A stretch of 64,000 nt of DNA from contig NZ_CP085154.1 of NCBI RefSeq assembly GCF_022788695.1, positions 1,426,001 to 1,490,000 on the forward strand, in the 5' to 3' direction. This DNA is from Pseudosulfitobacter sp. DSM 107133. GTDB taxonomy: Bacteria; Pseudomonadota; Alphaproteobacteria; Rhodobacterales; Rhodobacteraceae. The translations under genes were made by a program, and so were the position numbers. The notes beneath the pieces are model-generated. The model saw only the letters and a program-made list of their open reading frames with translations, was not told where the DNA came from and did no database searches. This document shows positions 53,988-62,569 of the stretch, piece after piece; within the stretch, counting starts at the first letter, position 1; the number at the start of each line of letters is the position of its first letter.

Positions 53988-55838
53988 ATGCCAGCCGACA
54001 CAGCCAGCCCCACCGCAGAAACCGACGCTGCGGCCCAAGCCGAACTTGACCGTCAGGAAAACGAAGCCGAACGCCGTTCGGGCTGGCGTACCATTCGCAA
54101 GGTCATGCCCTATCTGTGGCCGGACAATCAGCCCTGGGTCAAACACCGCGTGGTCTGGGCCCTGGTGGCACTGCTGGCATCGAAACTGGTGTCGGTCTAC
54201 ATCCCCATCATCTTTCGCGATGCGGTCAACGTCCTTTCGGGCGAGGGTGTATCAGAGCTGGCATTGGGGGCGGTCGGTCTGACGGTCGCTTACGGCGTTG
54301 CGCGCCTGATGAACGTGGGTTTCCAACAGTTGCGCGATGCGATTTTTGCCCGCGTGGGACAACGTGCCCTGCGGATGCTGGCGCTGGAGACCTTTGAACA
54401 TATCCACCGCCTGTCGATGCGCTATCACATCACCCGCAAGACCGGCGGGCTAAGCCGGATCATCGAGCGGGGTGTGAAGGGGGTCGATTTTCTGCTGCGT
54501 TTCCTGCTGTTTTCCATCGGTCCGCTGGTGCTGGAACTGCTGCTGATCGGGATCATCCTGACGGTTCTGTTTGACTGGATTTATCTGGCCATCGTCGCCT
54601 TTACCATCGCGCTCTATGTCTGGTTTACCTTCCGTGTGACCGAATGGCGCGTGAAACTGCGTCGGGTGATGAACGACCAGGACACCGACGCCAACCAAAA
54701 GGCGATCGACAGTCTGCTGAACTATGAAACGGTCAAATACTTCGGGGCCGAAGCCCGCGAGGCAGGCCGCTATGACAAGGCCATGGCGGGCTATGAAGAG
54801 GCCGCAATCAAGACATCCTATTCGCTGGCCTTCCTGAACTTTGGCCAGTCGTTCCTGATCACCTGCGGGCTGGTGGGGGTCATGGTGATGGCCGCTGTGG
54901 GCGTGCAGAATGGCAGCTTGACCGTCGGGGATTTTGTCATGGTCAACGCCTATATGATCCAGATCACCCTGCCGCTGAACTTCCTTGGATCGGTCTACCG
55001 CGAGATCCGGCAGGCGCTGGTGGACATGGGCGAGATGTTCGATCTTCTGGAACAGCCCGCCGAGGTGACGGACAAGCCCGACGCCAAGCCGCTTAAGGTT
55101 AACGGCGGGCGGATCGAACTGGAGGACGTGCACTTTGGCTATGACAGCGAACGCGCAATTCTCAAGGGGATCACCCTGACCGCAGAGCCGGGGGAAATGG
55201 TGGCCATTGTCGGCTCGACCGGGTCGGGCAAGTCGACCATCGGGCGGCTGTTGTTCCGGTTCTATGACGTCGGCAGTGGCGCGCTGCGCATTGACGGGCA
55301 GGACGTGCGCGATGTCACGCAAACCAGCTTGCACGACGCCATCGGTGTGGTGCCCCAAGACACGGTTTTGTTCAATGACACGATCCGTTACAACATCGCC
55401 TACGGGCGCGGTGGGGCCACGCAGGACGAGATTGAAGCTGCGGCGAAATCGGCGCAGATCCACGACTTTGTTCTCAGCCTGCCGGATGGTTATGACACCG
55501 CAGTGGGCGAGCGGGGACTAAAGCTTTCAGGCGGCGAGAAGCAGCGCGTGGGCATTGCGCGCACATTGTTGAAAGACCCGCCGATCCTGTTGCTGGACGA
55601 AGCCACCAGCGCGCTGGACAGCGAGACCGAGCAAGAGATCAAATCGGCGCTGATGGCCGCGGGGCGGGGGCGCACGGTGCTGACCATCGCGCACCGGCTG
55701 AGTACCATTTCCGAGGCGGACCGGATCATCGTGCTGGAAAAGGGCAAGATCGTCGAACATGGCACCCACGAGGCATTGCTGGCGCAATCGGGGCGCTATG
55801 CGCAGCTGTGGAATCGCCAGCAGTTTGAAGAGGACTGA
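53988..55838 (+). CDS. Atm1-type ABC exporter
   Basis: A 616-residue half-transporter: six-helix membrane domain (about 50-340) fused to an ATPase domain. Walker A is GSTGSGKST near residue 409, the ABC signature LSGGEKQR near 514, Walker B ILLLDEATSALD near 530, and the H-loop AHRLST. The membrane domain carries Atm1 marks: LNYETVKYFGAEAREAGRYDKAM and FLGSVYREIRQALVDMGEMFDLL. Bacterial Atm1 relatives move glutathione-linked metals or persulfide. Homodimer expected. It overlaps the next small gene by one base (TGATG), so the two are coupled. Confidence 0.92.
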   Translation: MPADTASPTAETDAAAQAELDRQENEAERRSGWRTIRKVMPYLWPDNQPWVKHRVVWALVALLASKLVSVYIPIIFRDAVNVLSGEGVSELALGAVGLTVAYGVARLMNVGFQQLRDAIFARVGQRALRMLALETFEHIHRLSMRYHITRKTGGLSRIIERGVKGVDFLLRFLLFSIGPLVLELLLIGIILTVLFDWIYLAIVAFTIALYVWFTFRVTEWRVKLRRVMNDQDTDANQKAIDSLLNYETVKYFGAEAREAGRYDKAMAGYEEAAIKTSYSLAFLNFGQSFLITCGLVGVMVMAAVGVQNGSLTVGDFVMVNAYMIQITLPLNFLGSVYREIRQALVDMGEMFDLLEQPAEVTDKPDAKPLKVNGGRIELEDVHFGYDSERAILKGITLTAEPGEMVAIVGSTGSGKSTIGRLLFRFYDVGSGALRIDGQDVRDVTQTSLHDAIGVVPQDTVLFNDTIRYNIAYGRGGATQDEIEAAAKSAQIHDFVLSLPDGYDTAVGERGLKLSGGEKQRVGIARTLLKDPPILLLDEATSALDSETEQEIKSALMAAGRGRTVLTIAHRLSTISEADRIIVLEKGKIVEHGTHEALLAQSGRYAQLWNRQQFEED

Positions 55839-56173
55839 TGCCACCCAGGGACCATCCGCAAACACCGGACGGGCGCTATTTCGTCTCCAGGGGCAAGCTG
55901 TGGCGCATGACGGATCCGGCGCTGCCCGATGATGTGCGTCGGGCGGCCATCAAGCAGATGATGCGCGCGCGGCTGGACCTGCGCAGGGCCGGGGATGACG
56001 CGGCAGCGCAGGACGCCCGCGCCCGCGTGGACGCGGCCAAAGTTGCCTTGGGCGAGCGTGGGCCGATCTGGTGGGACGGTGGTGCTGCGGACGAAAGCGG
56101 GACCGCGCCGGAAGCGTCCAGCTATGCGGCGTGGTGGGCCGCGCTTGACCCGGAAAGCCGCGCCAAGGGATAG
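55838..56173 (+). CDS. Conserved hypothetical protein coupled to the Atm1 exporter
   Basis: A 111-residue cytoplasmic protein that I cannot name. It opens with GRYFVSRGKLWRMTDPALPDD, followed by an Arg/Ala-rich helical part (RRAAIKQMMRARLDLRRAGDDAAAQDARARVDAAKVALGE) and ends with GPIWWDGGAADE, a pattern I associate with short conserved proteins of proteobacteria. Starts on the last base of the exporter stop codon. No signal peptide. Function unknown; the coupling suggests a connection with the exporter. Confidence 0.65.
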   Translation: MPPRDHPQTPDGRYFVSRGKLWRMTDPALPDDVRRAAIKQMMRARLDLRRAGDDAAAQDARARVDAAKVALGERGPIWWDGGAADESGTAPEASSYAAWWAALDPESRAKG

Positions 56174-56253
56174 GTCGCGTTATTCTGCGACGTCTTCACC
56201 CGTCCCGCCCATCTCTGTAGGGAATCCGTTATCTTTGGAAGCTTGTCCAGACC

Positions 56254-57100
56254 CTAGGTCACATACCCATAAAAGGGATTCACAGACTTTAGAAAACGTG
56301 ATTCACTTTCCGGCAAATGTGGAGGTGAGAATGGCACGTTTTGATTTGACAGATTTTGAATGGTCGGTGATCCAGCCGTTGCTGCCGACGAAGGTGCGCG
56401 GCAAGCCGCGTGTGGATGACCGGCGGGTTTTGAACGGCATCTTCTGGCGCTTGCGGACTGGTGCGCCCTGGGCAGACATTCCTGCACGATACGGGCCGCA
56501 TACGACCTGTGTGAACCGCTTCAACCGCTGGCGGCGTGCGGGCCACTGGGCGCGTATTCTTGAAGCAATATCAGAGGCATATGAGGGTGAGGTGCAAATG
56601 ATTGACAGCTCCTCCATCCGGGTACACCAACAGGGCGCAAATGGCCCTAAAAAAGGGGGCGATCCGATTGCCTGGGTCGCTCAAGGGGCGGGCTGACAAC
56701 GAAAATCCACGCTTTGGTGGACGCGCTTGGCCGCCCGATCCGGCTCATGCTGACGGCTGGGCAGGCCTATGATGGACACGCGGCAGAGCAGATGCTGGAT
56801 CGACTGAAAGAAGGCTGCAGCGTGCTGGCGGATCGCGCCTATGACAGCAACGCGATCCGTGATTTGATCGCCAAACAGAAGGCGCAAGCCGTGATCCCTT
56901 CGATGCCGCAACGCAATCCTGTCATCCCGCATGATCGCGAGCGTTACAAAGCACGCAACGCAGTGGAGCGTTTCTTCAACAAACTCAAAAATTTCCGCGC
57001 GGTAGCAACAAGATATGACAAACGCGATGATAATTTCCTCGCATCCATACAACTCGCGTCAATCAGGATCTGGTTGCGAACTTATGAGTCGGTGACCTAG
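56254..57100 (+). mobile_element. IS5-family insertion sequence (IS427-like)
   Basis: About 840 bases with imperfect terminal inverted repeats. The left end starts GTCAC at 56258 and the right end finishes GTGAC at 57096; 12 of the first 15 positions of the two ends match. CTAG flanks both sides (56254-56257 and 57097-57100) and could be a target duplication or part of the ends. It carries a single transposase in two frames. The transposase stop codon (57098-57100) lies in the flanking CTAG. It sits at the edge of the adjacent MITE-like element, inside a sequence that matches the outer tail of that element. Confidence 0.85.
56331..57100 (+). CDS. IS5-family transposase, read by -1 frameshift
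   Basis: DDE transposase split over two frames. The first part (from 56331, stop at 56694-56696) starts MARFDLTDFEWSVIQPLLP and includes the first catalytic Asp (QMIDSSSIRVHQQGANGPKK). After AAAAAAGGGGG at 56649-56659 a move of -1 leads into frame two, giving RSRGGLTTKIHALVDALGRPIRL and the rest with the second Asp in VLADRAYDS and the Glu in YKARNAVERFFNKLKNFRAVATRYDK in outline. Both catalytic halves are intact, so a programmed frameshift, known for IS5 relatives, is as likely as a mutation. The span given is the fused gene. Confidence 0.8.
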
Positions 57101-57407
57101 GCACTGGAACCATTAATCTTACATACTCAGCGGCTATTTCACGAAATTGCAAGGGTTTGGGTCGTGCTGCCAATAGTGGTTCTATTTGCAAGCGGCCCAA
57201 GCCGCTGAAATGAAGTGAAATTGCCGCCCGTCGCTCCGTAGGAGCGCTTAATAATATTGGCACGCCTTCGGCGTGACGGGTTTGACGGATTTTCCCGCAG
57301 CCTGCGGCGCATCTGTTTGAAATAGAACCACTATTCCTGCACAGATGCTACTTGTCAGCGGAAAAATCTGTCAAACTGACAACGTAAGATTAATGGGTCC
57401 AGACCCT
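57099..57407. repeat. 309-bp MITE-like element with inverted ends
   Basis: Inverted ends of 24 bases match at 21 positions: left 57099-57122 (core CTGGAACCATTAATCTTAC) and right 57384-57407 (core GTAAGATTAATGGGTCCAG). Inside is a second inverted pair AATAGTGGTTCTATTT (57172-57187) and its exact complement (57320-57335), plus several short hairpins (AGCGG/CCGCT, GCTCC/GGAGC, CACGCC/GGCGTG, CCGCAG/CTGCGG). No open frame of note. It is flanked by 11-base direct repeats GTCCAGACCCT (56245-56255 and 57397-57407). Probably a non-autonomous transposon derivative; the IS5 copy lies at its left edge. Confidence 0.65.
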
Positions 57408-57411
57408 TCTG

Positions 57412-57600
57412 TATCTCCGATCTGTTATTGTTCCCCCGTCAGCGACCTTGGCCGAGGTCACTGACGGGACGGTGTATGGCGTCAGAGCCTTGTGGCCCAA
57501 GTTGAACTGGGACCACGTTTGCTAGCGAGCCAGCACTGTCTCTCTTCATCCATCTCGAACAGTTGCTTGTGGCCAGCTTGGACCACGGATCAGAAGGAAG
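57412..57600 (+). ncRNA. Candidate bridge RNA of the IS110 element
   Basis: Three hairpins in the non-coding left end. First: CCCGTCAG / CTGACGGG with inner GACCT / AGGTC and loop TGGCCG (57435-57468). Second: GTGGCCCA, eight-base loop, TGGG-A-CCAC (57492-57516). Third: GTGGCCA, three-base loop, TGG-A-CCAC (57569-57586). The last two share the same stem with the same bulged A, as expected if they frame two guide loops. Bridge RNAs of IS110 elements have a 5' stem-loop followed by a target-binding and a donor-binding loop, which matches this order. No experiment or search backs the call. Confidence 0.5.
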
Positions 57601-57605
57601 AGAAC

Positions 57606-58565
57606 ATGAACAGGATAACACGAGACGCAATCCTTGGCATAGATGTCAGCCGCGATTGGCTGGACATTCATTGCCTGCCAAGCAATCAGAGACTTCGATT
57701 GCCCAATTCCGAGGACGGGCATGCGCGCGTGGGCGCCCTGGCAAAGTCAGCCTGTGCGCTGGTTTGTTTTGAGGCCACAGGGGGGCAGGAATGGCGTCTG
57801 TGGTCGGCCCTCGACGTTGCAGGGGTCGCGACCAGGCAACTGCCGCCCGCGCAAATCAAAGCCTTTGCCGCCAGCCGGGGCACGCGGGCGAAAACGGATA
57901 GGATCGACGCGGAGCTTATCGCGCGGTTCATGGCCTTTCGGCCTGATACAGGGCGGACCTTGCCGCATGAAAAGATACGTCTTCTCAGGGCTTTGGTGTC
58001 CAAGCGTGGTCAGCTCGTCGAAACACGCAAACGGCTTTTGGCGCAAATCAAGGCGCATGCGAAACTGGGTTCGGATGATCTGTTCGACGTCATGGATGGT
58101 GACCTGAAAGACCTACTGGATCGCCAGATTGCAGGACTTGAGGTCCGGATCGAACAGATCATCGCCTCAGAGGAAGGCCTTGCCACGACTGCTGCCATCT
58201 TGCGTTCAGTTCCCGGCATTGGCCCGGTCGCCAGCACGATGTTGATCGCTGAAATGCCGGAACTCGGCCAGATCACGGGCGAACAAGCCGCCGCGCTGAC
58301 AGGCCTTGCGCCCATTGCCCATGACAGCGGCGCGATGCGGGGCAAGCGCGCTATCGGAGGCGGCCGGCGCCCGCTGCGACACGTTATGTTCCAGGCGGCG
58401 CTCGTCGCCAGTCACCACAATCCCGTCCTGAAGCCGTTCGCAGACCGCCTTCGCGAAGCCGGAAAACCACACAAAGTGATAATCACCGCCGTCGCAAGAA
58501 AGCTTGTGACAATCGTGAACGCCCTTTGCAAAAGTCGACAGAAATGGACTACTCAACTCGCTTGA
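57606..58565 (+). CDS. IS110-family recombinase (DEDD transposase)
   Basis: A 319-residue transposase with the IS110 layout: an N-terminal RuvC-like DEDD domain (first Asp in ILGIDVSRDWLDIH, Glu in CFEATGGQEW, and the D-D pair in RAKTDRIDAELIARF), a coiled-coil linker, and a C-terminal transposase-20 domain (LRSVPGIGPVASTMLIAEMPELGQITGEQAAALTGLAPIAHDSGAMRGKRAIGGGR in outline) with the catalytic Ser probably in this region. All four DEDD positions look present, so it may be active. The ATG at 57606 has GAAGGAAGAG just upstream. Confidence 0.92.
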   Translation: MNRITRDAILGIDVSRDWLDIHCLPSNQRLRLPNSEDGHARVGALAKSACALVCFEATGGQEWRLWSALDVAGVATRQLPPAQIKAFAASRGTRAKTDRIDAELIARFMAFRPDTGRTLPHEKIRLLRALVSKRGQLVETRKRLLAQIKAHAKLGSDDLFDVMDGDLKDLLDRQIAGLEVRIEQIIASEEGLATTAAILRSVPGIGPVASTMLIAEMPELGQITGEQAAALTGLAPIAHDSGAMRGKRAIGGGRRPLRHVMFQAALVASHHNPVLKPFADRLREAGKPHKVIITAVARKLVTIVNALCKSRQKWTTQLA

Positions 58566-58630
58566 GAAATACAGTTGCTAGGGGGCGAGAGCGAACCGGG
58601 CCGACCAGCAAGGCCAGCCCGGCCCGCAGT

Positions 58631-61600
58631 TTATTCCGCCGCGCGCAGCCCGTTGTTCAGGCGCGGATCCTTGGGCGCGTCTACCGAAGCGGATGCAACC
58701 GTCTCTCCCGCACCGTCGTCCCAGATGATCTCGTGCAGGTCGGCCTGTTTGGCCTGCCGGTTCAACGCCCAGTCGCGGGCGGCTGCACTGGCGCGGCCGA
58801 GGCTGAGCTTGGCCAGCAGGTGCGACAGCCACAGAACATAGGTGCCCAGCCAGACCCGGATCGCCAGCAGCGACGGGGTGATGACCAGCGTCAGCACCGT
58901 GGCGATGCCAAGGCCAAAGACCACCGCCGTGGCCAGCTGCTTCCACCACAGCGCCGTGGGGCTGTCGATGGTGAAGCCGCCGTTGATGAAATCCAGCGAC
59001 AGGCCGAACATCATCGGCGCAAGCCCCGCCATCGTGGTAATCGTGGTCAGCAACACAGGGCGGATGCGGTCCTGCGCGGTGCGGATGATCGCCTCGATCC
59101 GGGGCATGTAGCGTTCGTATTCCTGATAGGTGTCGATCAGGACAATGTTGTTGTTCACCACGATCCCCGCCAGCGCCACGATGCCCGTGCCGGTCATGAT
59201 GATCGAAAACGCCTGATCCATCACCATCATGCCAATCAGCACACCGGCCGTTGACAGCACCACGGCCCCCAACACCAGCACCGCGTTGTAGACGCTGTTG
59301 AACTGTGCCAGCAGGATGATGAACATCAGCCCCAAAGCAGCGGAAAAGGCCGAGGACAGGAAGGCTTCGGATTCGGCCTGATCTTCCTGATCGCCGGTCC
59401 ATTCCCATTCGATGCCCGCGGGCAGGGGGGCGGTGTCCAGCCACTTGGTGATCTGGGTGATGCGTTCGTTGTCGTTGACCGGCACCATGTGCAGGCTGCC
59501 CTGATCCAGTGCGGCCTGTATATCGATGGACGGATCGGCGGCGTCCAGCACCGCATAGGTCGTGCCATCTTCGGCGCGCAGGGTGCCATCGGGCGCGGGG
59601 GCAAGCGTGGCCACCGCGTCGGCAGAGAGCGCATCGGCGCCGGTCACATCCGCAGGAACCAGCTTTTGCAGGCCCGCCGTTACGGCGGCCTTGACGTCGA
59701 AATACCGTTTCTGGCCCACGCGGCTGATCTGCGCCAGCTTGGGCACAGGCGTGCGGGTGATAAAGTTTGACAGCGGTACCAGCCCGTCAGCCGTGCGCAC
59801 TTTCATCGAATCCAGCGTGCTCAGCAGCCGGTCTTTTTCCGGTACACGCACGCGAATTTCAATTTCTTCGTCCGACGTGTCCACGCGCATGGTGTCCAGC
59901 AGCAGCCCGCGCGTCACCAGTTGCACCATTGCACCCACCGTGGCCACGTCAGCGCCGTATCGGCCGGCCTTTTCGACATCCACGTCGATCTGCCAGTCGA
60001 TGCCGGGCAGGGGGCGGGTGTCTTCGATCAGTTTCAGGCCGGGTGTGCGGTCAAACTCGGCGCGCGCCAAGGCGGCAGAGGTCACCAGATCATCCCAGTT
60101 GTTGCCCTTGAGACGCAGATGCACCGGCTTGGCCGAGGCCGGCCCCATCGCCAGATTGAGGATTTCAACGCGAATGCCGGGGATCTGGCCAAGCTCGGCC
60201 ATCAGATCGTCGATCACCACATCGCCGTCAAAGGCCGGATCCTGCACATCGCGCGTCAGCGTGTAGTTGATCAGCGGAATGGTGAAAACCGGCTCTTTGT
60301 GGCTGGGGCGGTCTTCCCAAGGAATGGTTTCGATCTGGATCTGACCGATGGTGTCCTTGGGCGATTGCGCGCCGCCCGTATTGGCGTTCAGCCCGCCGGT
60401 GCCGGCAAAGGCAAAGGCCGTGGCCACGCCGGGATGGCGCAATACCACTTCTTCGGCCTGAAGCACCAGCGCGTCTTTTTCCTCAAGGCTGAGGTTGCCG
60501 CGCGCCATGACATAGACAATGGCCTGTTCAGGCTCGGATTCGACAAAGAATTCGGTGCCGTTGTTGTTGTTCATGAATGTGATCAGCGTGGTGCCGACAA
60601 AGACAAACACCGCCCCCACCATCACCAGCGGCATCACCGGATTGCCCGCGATGAATTCCATCACGCGGCCAAAGGGTGAACGCTGGTAGCCTGCACGCAC
60701 GCGTTGACTGCGTTTGCCGACTGTTTTGGACATCAGCCAGTGCCCGCCACGGCCCAGTCGCGCAAATACCGCCAGCAGGCCGACCAACAGGCCAACCACA
60801 CAGCTCAGCACGATCCCGCCTGCGGCGATGGTCAGCAGCAGCACGCCAAAAGCGGCGGCAAAGGTGGTCAGGATGGATAGCAGGCTGCTTTGATCCAGAT
60901 TGGCAAACACATTGCCCATCAGCGCAAAGACCGGAGCCGGAGGTGCGACCCCTGCCGCGTCGGGCGCAGGTGGTGCAAATGCGAACGCCATTACCAGCGC
61001 GGCCACAACAGCCAGGCCAGCCACGAGCCCGATATGCGCCAGCACCGGCAGCGCGGCGACACGGCTGACATTTTCGCTGACCCAACGTTCCATGCGCCCA
61101 AGCACGCCGCCGACCACGGGCAGATAGACCAGCGCCACGATCAGTGAGGCAGAGAGCACGAATATCAGCGTCACGGGCAACATGCCCATGAATTGACCCG
61201 GCACGCCGGGCCAGAACAACATCGGCAAAAAGGCGCACAGCGTCGTGGCCGTGGACGAAATCACCGGCCAGAACATCCGCTTGGCCGCATCCACATAGGC
61301 CTGCATCGGCCCCACGCCTTCGGCCTGACGTTTGTCGGCATATTCGACCACCACGATGGCACCGTCCACCAGCATCCCGACCGCCAGAATCAGGCCGAAC
61401 ATCACAATGTTCGAGATCGAAATGCCCATCAGCGCCAGCAATACGAAACACAGCAGGAACGAGGTCGGGATTGCAAAGCCCACCAGCAGCGATGCGCGAA
61501 TGCCCAGGGCCGCCAGAACCACGATCATCACCAGCGCGATGGCGGTGAACACCGACCCTTGCAACTGTTGTACCATCGAATTGACCACGCGGCTTTGGTC

Positions 61601-62569
61601 GTTCGAGGTGCCCACCTGCACTGCCGCTTTCAGCCCGTCAGGCCAGTTTTCGGCCTTTTCGGCCACGGTTGCCTTGATCAGATCGGCGGTGTCGATCAGG
61701 TTGAAACCTTTGCGTTTGACCACCTGTATCGCAATCGTATCATCGCCGTTAAAGCGCGCCGTACTCTCGCGGTCTTCGAAGGTCAGGTTGATTTCGGCCA
61801 CATCGCCCAGCGTGACCACACGGTCGCCATTGGTCTTGACGGGCAGCGCATAGACATCGCGTGCCTCGTTGAACGAAGACGGGATTTTCACCGCGAAACT
61901 GCCGGTCGACGAGGTGATCTCGCCTGCGGCAATCAGCAGGTTGTTGTTCTGAACCACGCCCACCAGCTCGGCAGCGGTGACGTTATAGGCCTCAAGGCGC
62001 AGCGGGTCGATGACCACTTCCAGCATCTCGTCGCGGTTGCCGGAAATCGGTGCCTCCAGAACAGCATCAAGCGCTTCAAGATCGTCCTGCAAGTCTTTGG
62101 CAACGCGTGCCATTGTACGTTCCGGCACAGGGCCGGACAGGTTCACGATGATGATCGGGAATTCGGAAAAGTTGAACTCTTCGATCTTGTATTGGTCGGC
62201 CCCGTCGGGGAACTCGGCCTGCGCGTTGTTCAGCGCGTCGCGCGCGTCGGCCATCACCTGGGTCTTGTCCCAGCCGAATTCGAATTCCAGCACGACGTTG
62301 GCATAGTTTTCCGCCGCCGTGGCGCTCATTTTTTTCAGGCCGGGCAGATCGGCCAGCTCGGTTTCCATCGGCTTGATCAGCAGGGTTTCGGAATCGGCGG
62401 CCGAGATGCCGGGGAAGGTGACCGTGACGATCAGCATCGGAATTTCGATGTCAGGTTCGCCCTCTTTGGGCAGGCTGACATAGGCAAAGGCACCGACCGT
62501 CAAGGACAGCACCACAAAGGCCAGAACCATCCGCGCCCGCGACGCGGCCCAGTCGACGATACCGCTCAT
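58631..62569 (-). CDS. RND efflux permease, oversized
   Basis: Inner-membrane RND (AcrB-like) proton-driven pump, 1312 residues, against about 1030-1050 for AcrB. The N-terminal SLPKEGEPDIEIPMLIVTVTFPG and ILAVGMLVDGAIVVVEYADKR (transmembrane 4 region with the proton-relay acid) are standard, as is VALAGIVVNNNIVLIDTYQEYERYM in the second half. Extra hydrophobic segments are inserted after the sixth helix (about residues 515-625: GLVAGLAVVAALVMAFAFAPP and LLTIAAGGIVLSCVVGLLVGLLAVF in outline), and about 60 residues extend the C-terminus. Substrate not known. Start overlaps the adaptor stop as ATGA. Confidence 0.92.
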   Translation of the reverse strand: MSGIVDWAASRARMVLAFVVLSLTVGAFAYVSLPKEGEPDIEIPMLIVTVTFPGISAADSETLLIKPMETELADLPGLKKMSATAAENYANVVLEFEFGWDKTQVMADARDALNNAQAEFPDGADQYKIEEFNFSEFPIIIVNLSGPVPERTMARVAKDLQDDLEALDAVLEAPISGNRDEMLEVVIDPLRLEAYNVTAAELVGVVQNNNLLIAAGEITSSTGSFAVKIPSSFNEARDVYALPVKTNGDRVVTLGDVAEINLTFEDRESTARFNGDDTIAIQVVKRKGFNLIDTADLIKATVAEKAENWPDGLKAAVQVGTSNDQSRVVNSMVQQLQGSVFTAIALVMIVVLAALGIRASLLVGFAIPTSFLLCFVLLALMGISISNIVMFGLILAVGMLVDGAIVVVEYADKRQAEGVGPMQAYVDAAKRMFWPVISSTATTLCAFLPMLFWPGVPGQFMGMLPVTLIFVLSASLIVALVYLPVVGGVLGRMERWVSENVSRVAALPVLAHIGLVAGLAVVAALVMAFAFAPPAPDAAGVAPPAPVFALMGNVFANLDQSSLLSILTTFAAAFGVLLLTIAAGGIVLSCVVGLLVGLLAVFARLGRGGHWLMSKTVGKRSQRVRAGYQRSPFGRVMEFIAGNPVMPLVMVGAVFVFVGTTLITFMNNNNGTEFFVESEPEQAIVYVMARGNLSLEEKDALVLQAEEVVLRHPGVATAFAFAGTGGLNANTGGAQSPKDTIGQIQIETIPWEDRPSHKEPVFTIPLINYTLTRDVQDPAFDGDVVIDDLMAELGQIPGIRVEILNLAMGPASAKPVHLRLKGNNWDDLVTSAALARAEFDRTPGLKLIEDTRPLPGIDWQIDVDVEKAGRYGADVATVGAMVQLVTRGLLLDTMRVDTSDEEIEIRVRVPEKDRLLSTLDSMKVRTADGLVPLSNFITRTPVPKLAQISRVGQKRYFDVKAAVTAGLQKLVPADVTGADALSADAVATLAPAPDGTLRAEDGTTYAVLDAADPSIDIQAALDQGSLHMVPVNDNERITQITKWLDTAPLPAGIEWEWTGDQEDQAESEAFLSSAFSAALGLMFIILLAQFNSVYNAVLVLGAVVLSTAGVLIGMMVMDQAFSIIMTGTGIVALAGIVVNNNIVLIDTYQEYERYMPRIEAIIRTAQDRIRPVLLTTITTMAGLAPMMFGLSLDFINGGFTIDSPTALWWKQLATAVVFGLGIATVLTLVITPSLLAIRVWLGTYVLWLSHLLAKLSLGRASAAARDWALNRQAKQADLHEIIWDDGAGETVASASVDAPKDPRLNNGLRAAE

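Larger units (their letters stand above)
57408..58590 (+). mobile_element. IS110-family insertion sequence (approximate ends)
   Basis: One long transposase gene with an unusually long, structured 5' non-coding part (about 195 bases) and a very short 3' part. IS110 elements have no inverted ends, so the borders cannot be read exactly; the left one lies between about 57408 and 57422 and the right one between 58566 and about 58600, before the end of the RND gene. The long left non-coding end fits the IS110 subgroup, in which the guide (bridge) RNA is upstream of the transposase; IS1111 members have it downstream. Confidence 0.6.
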
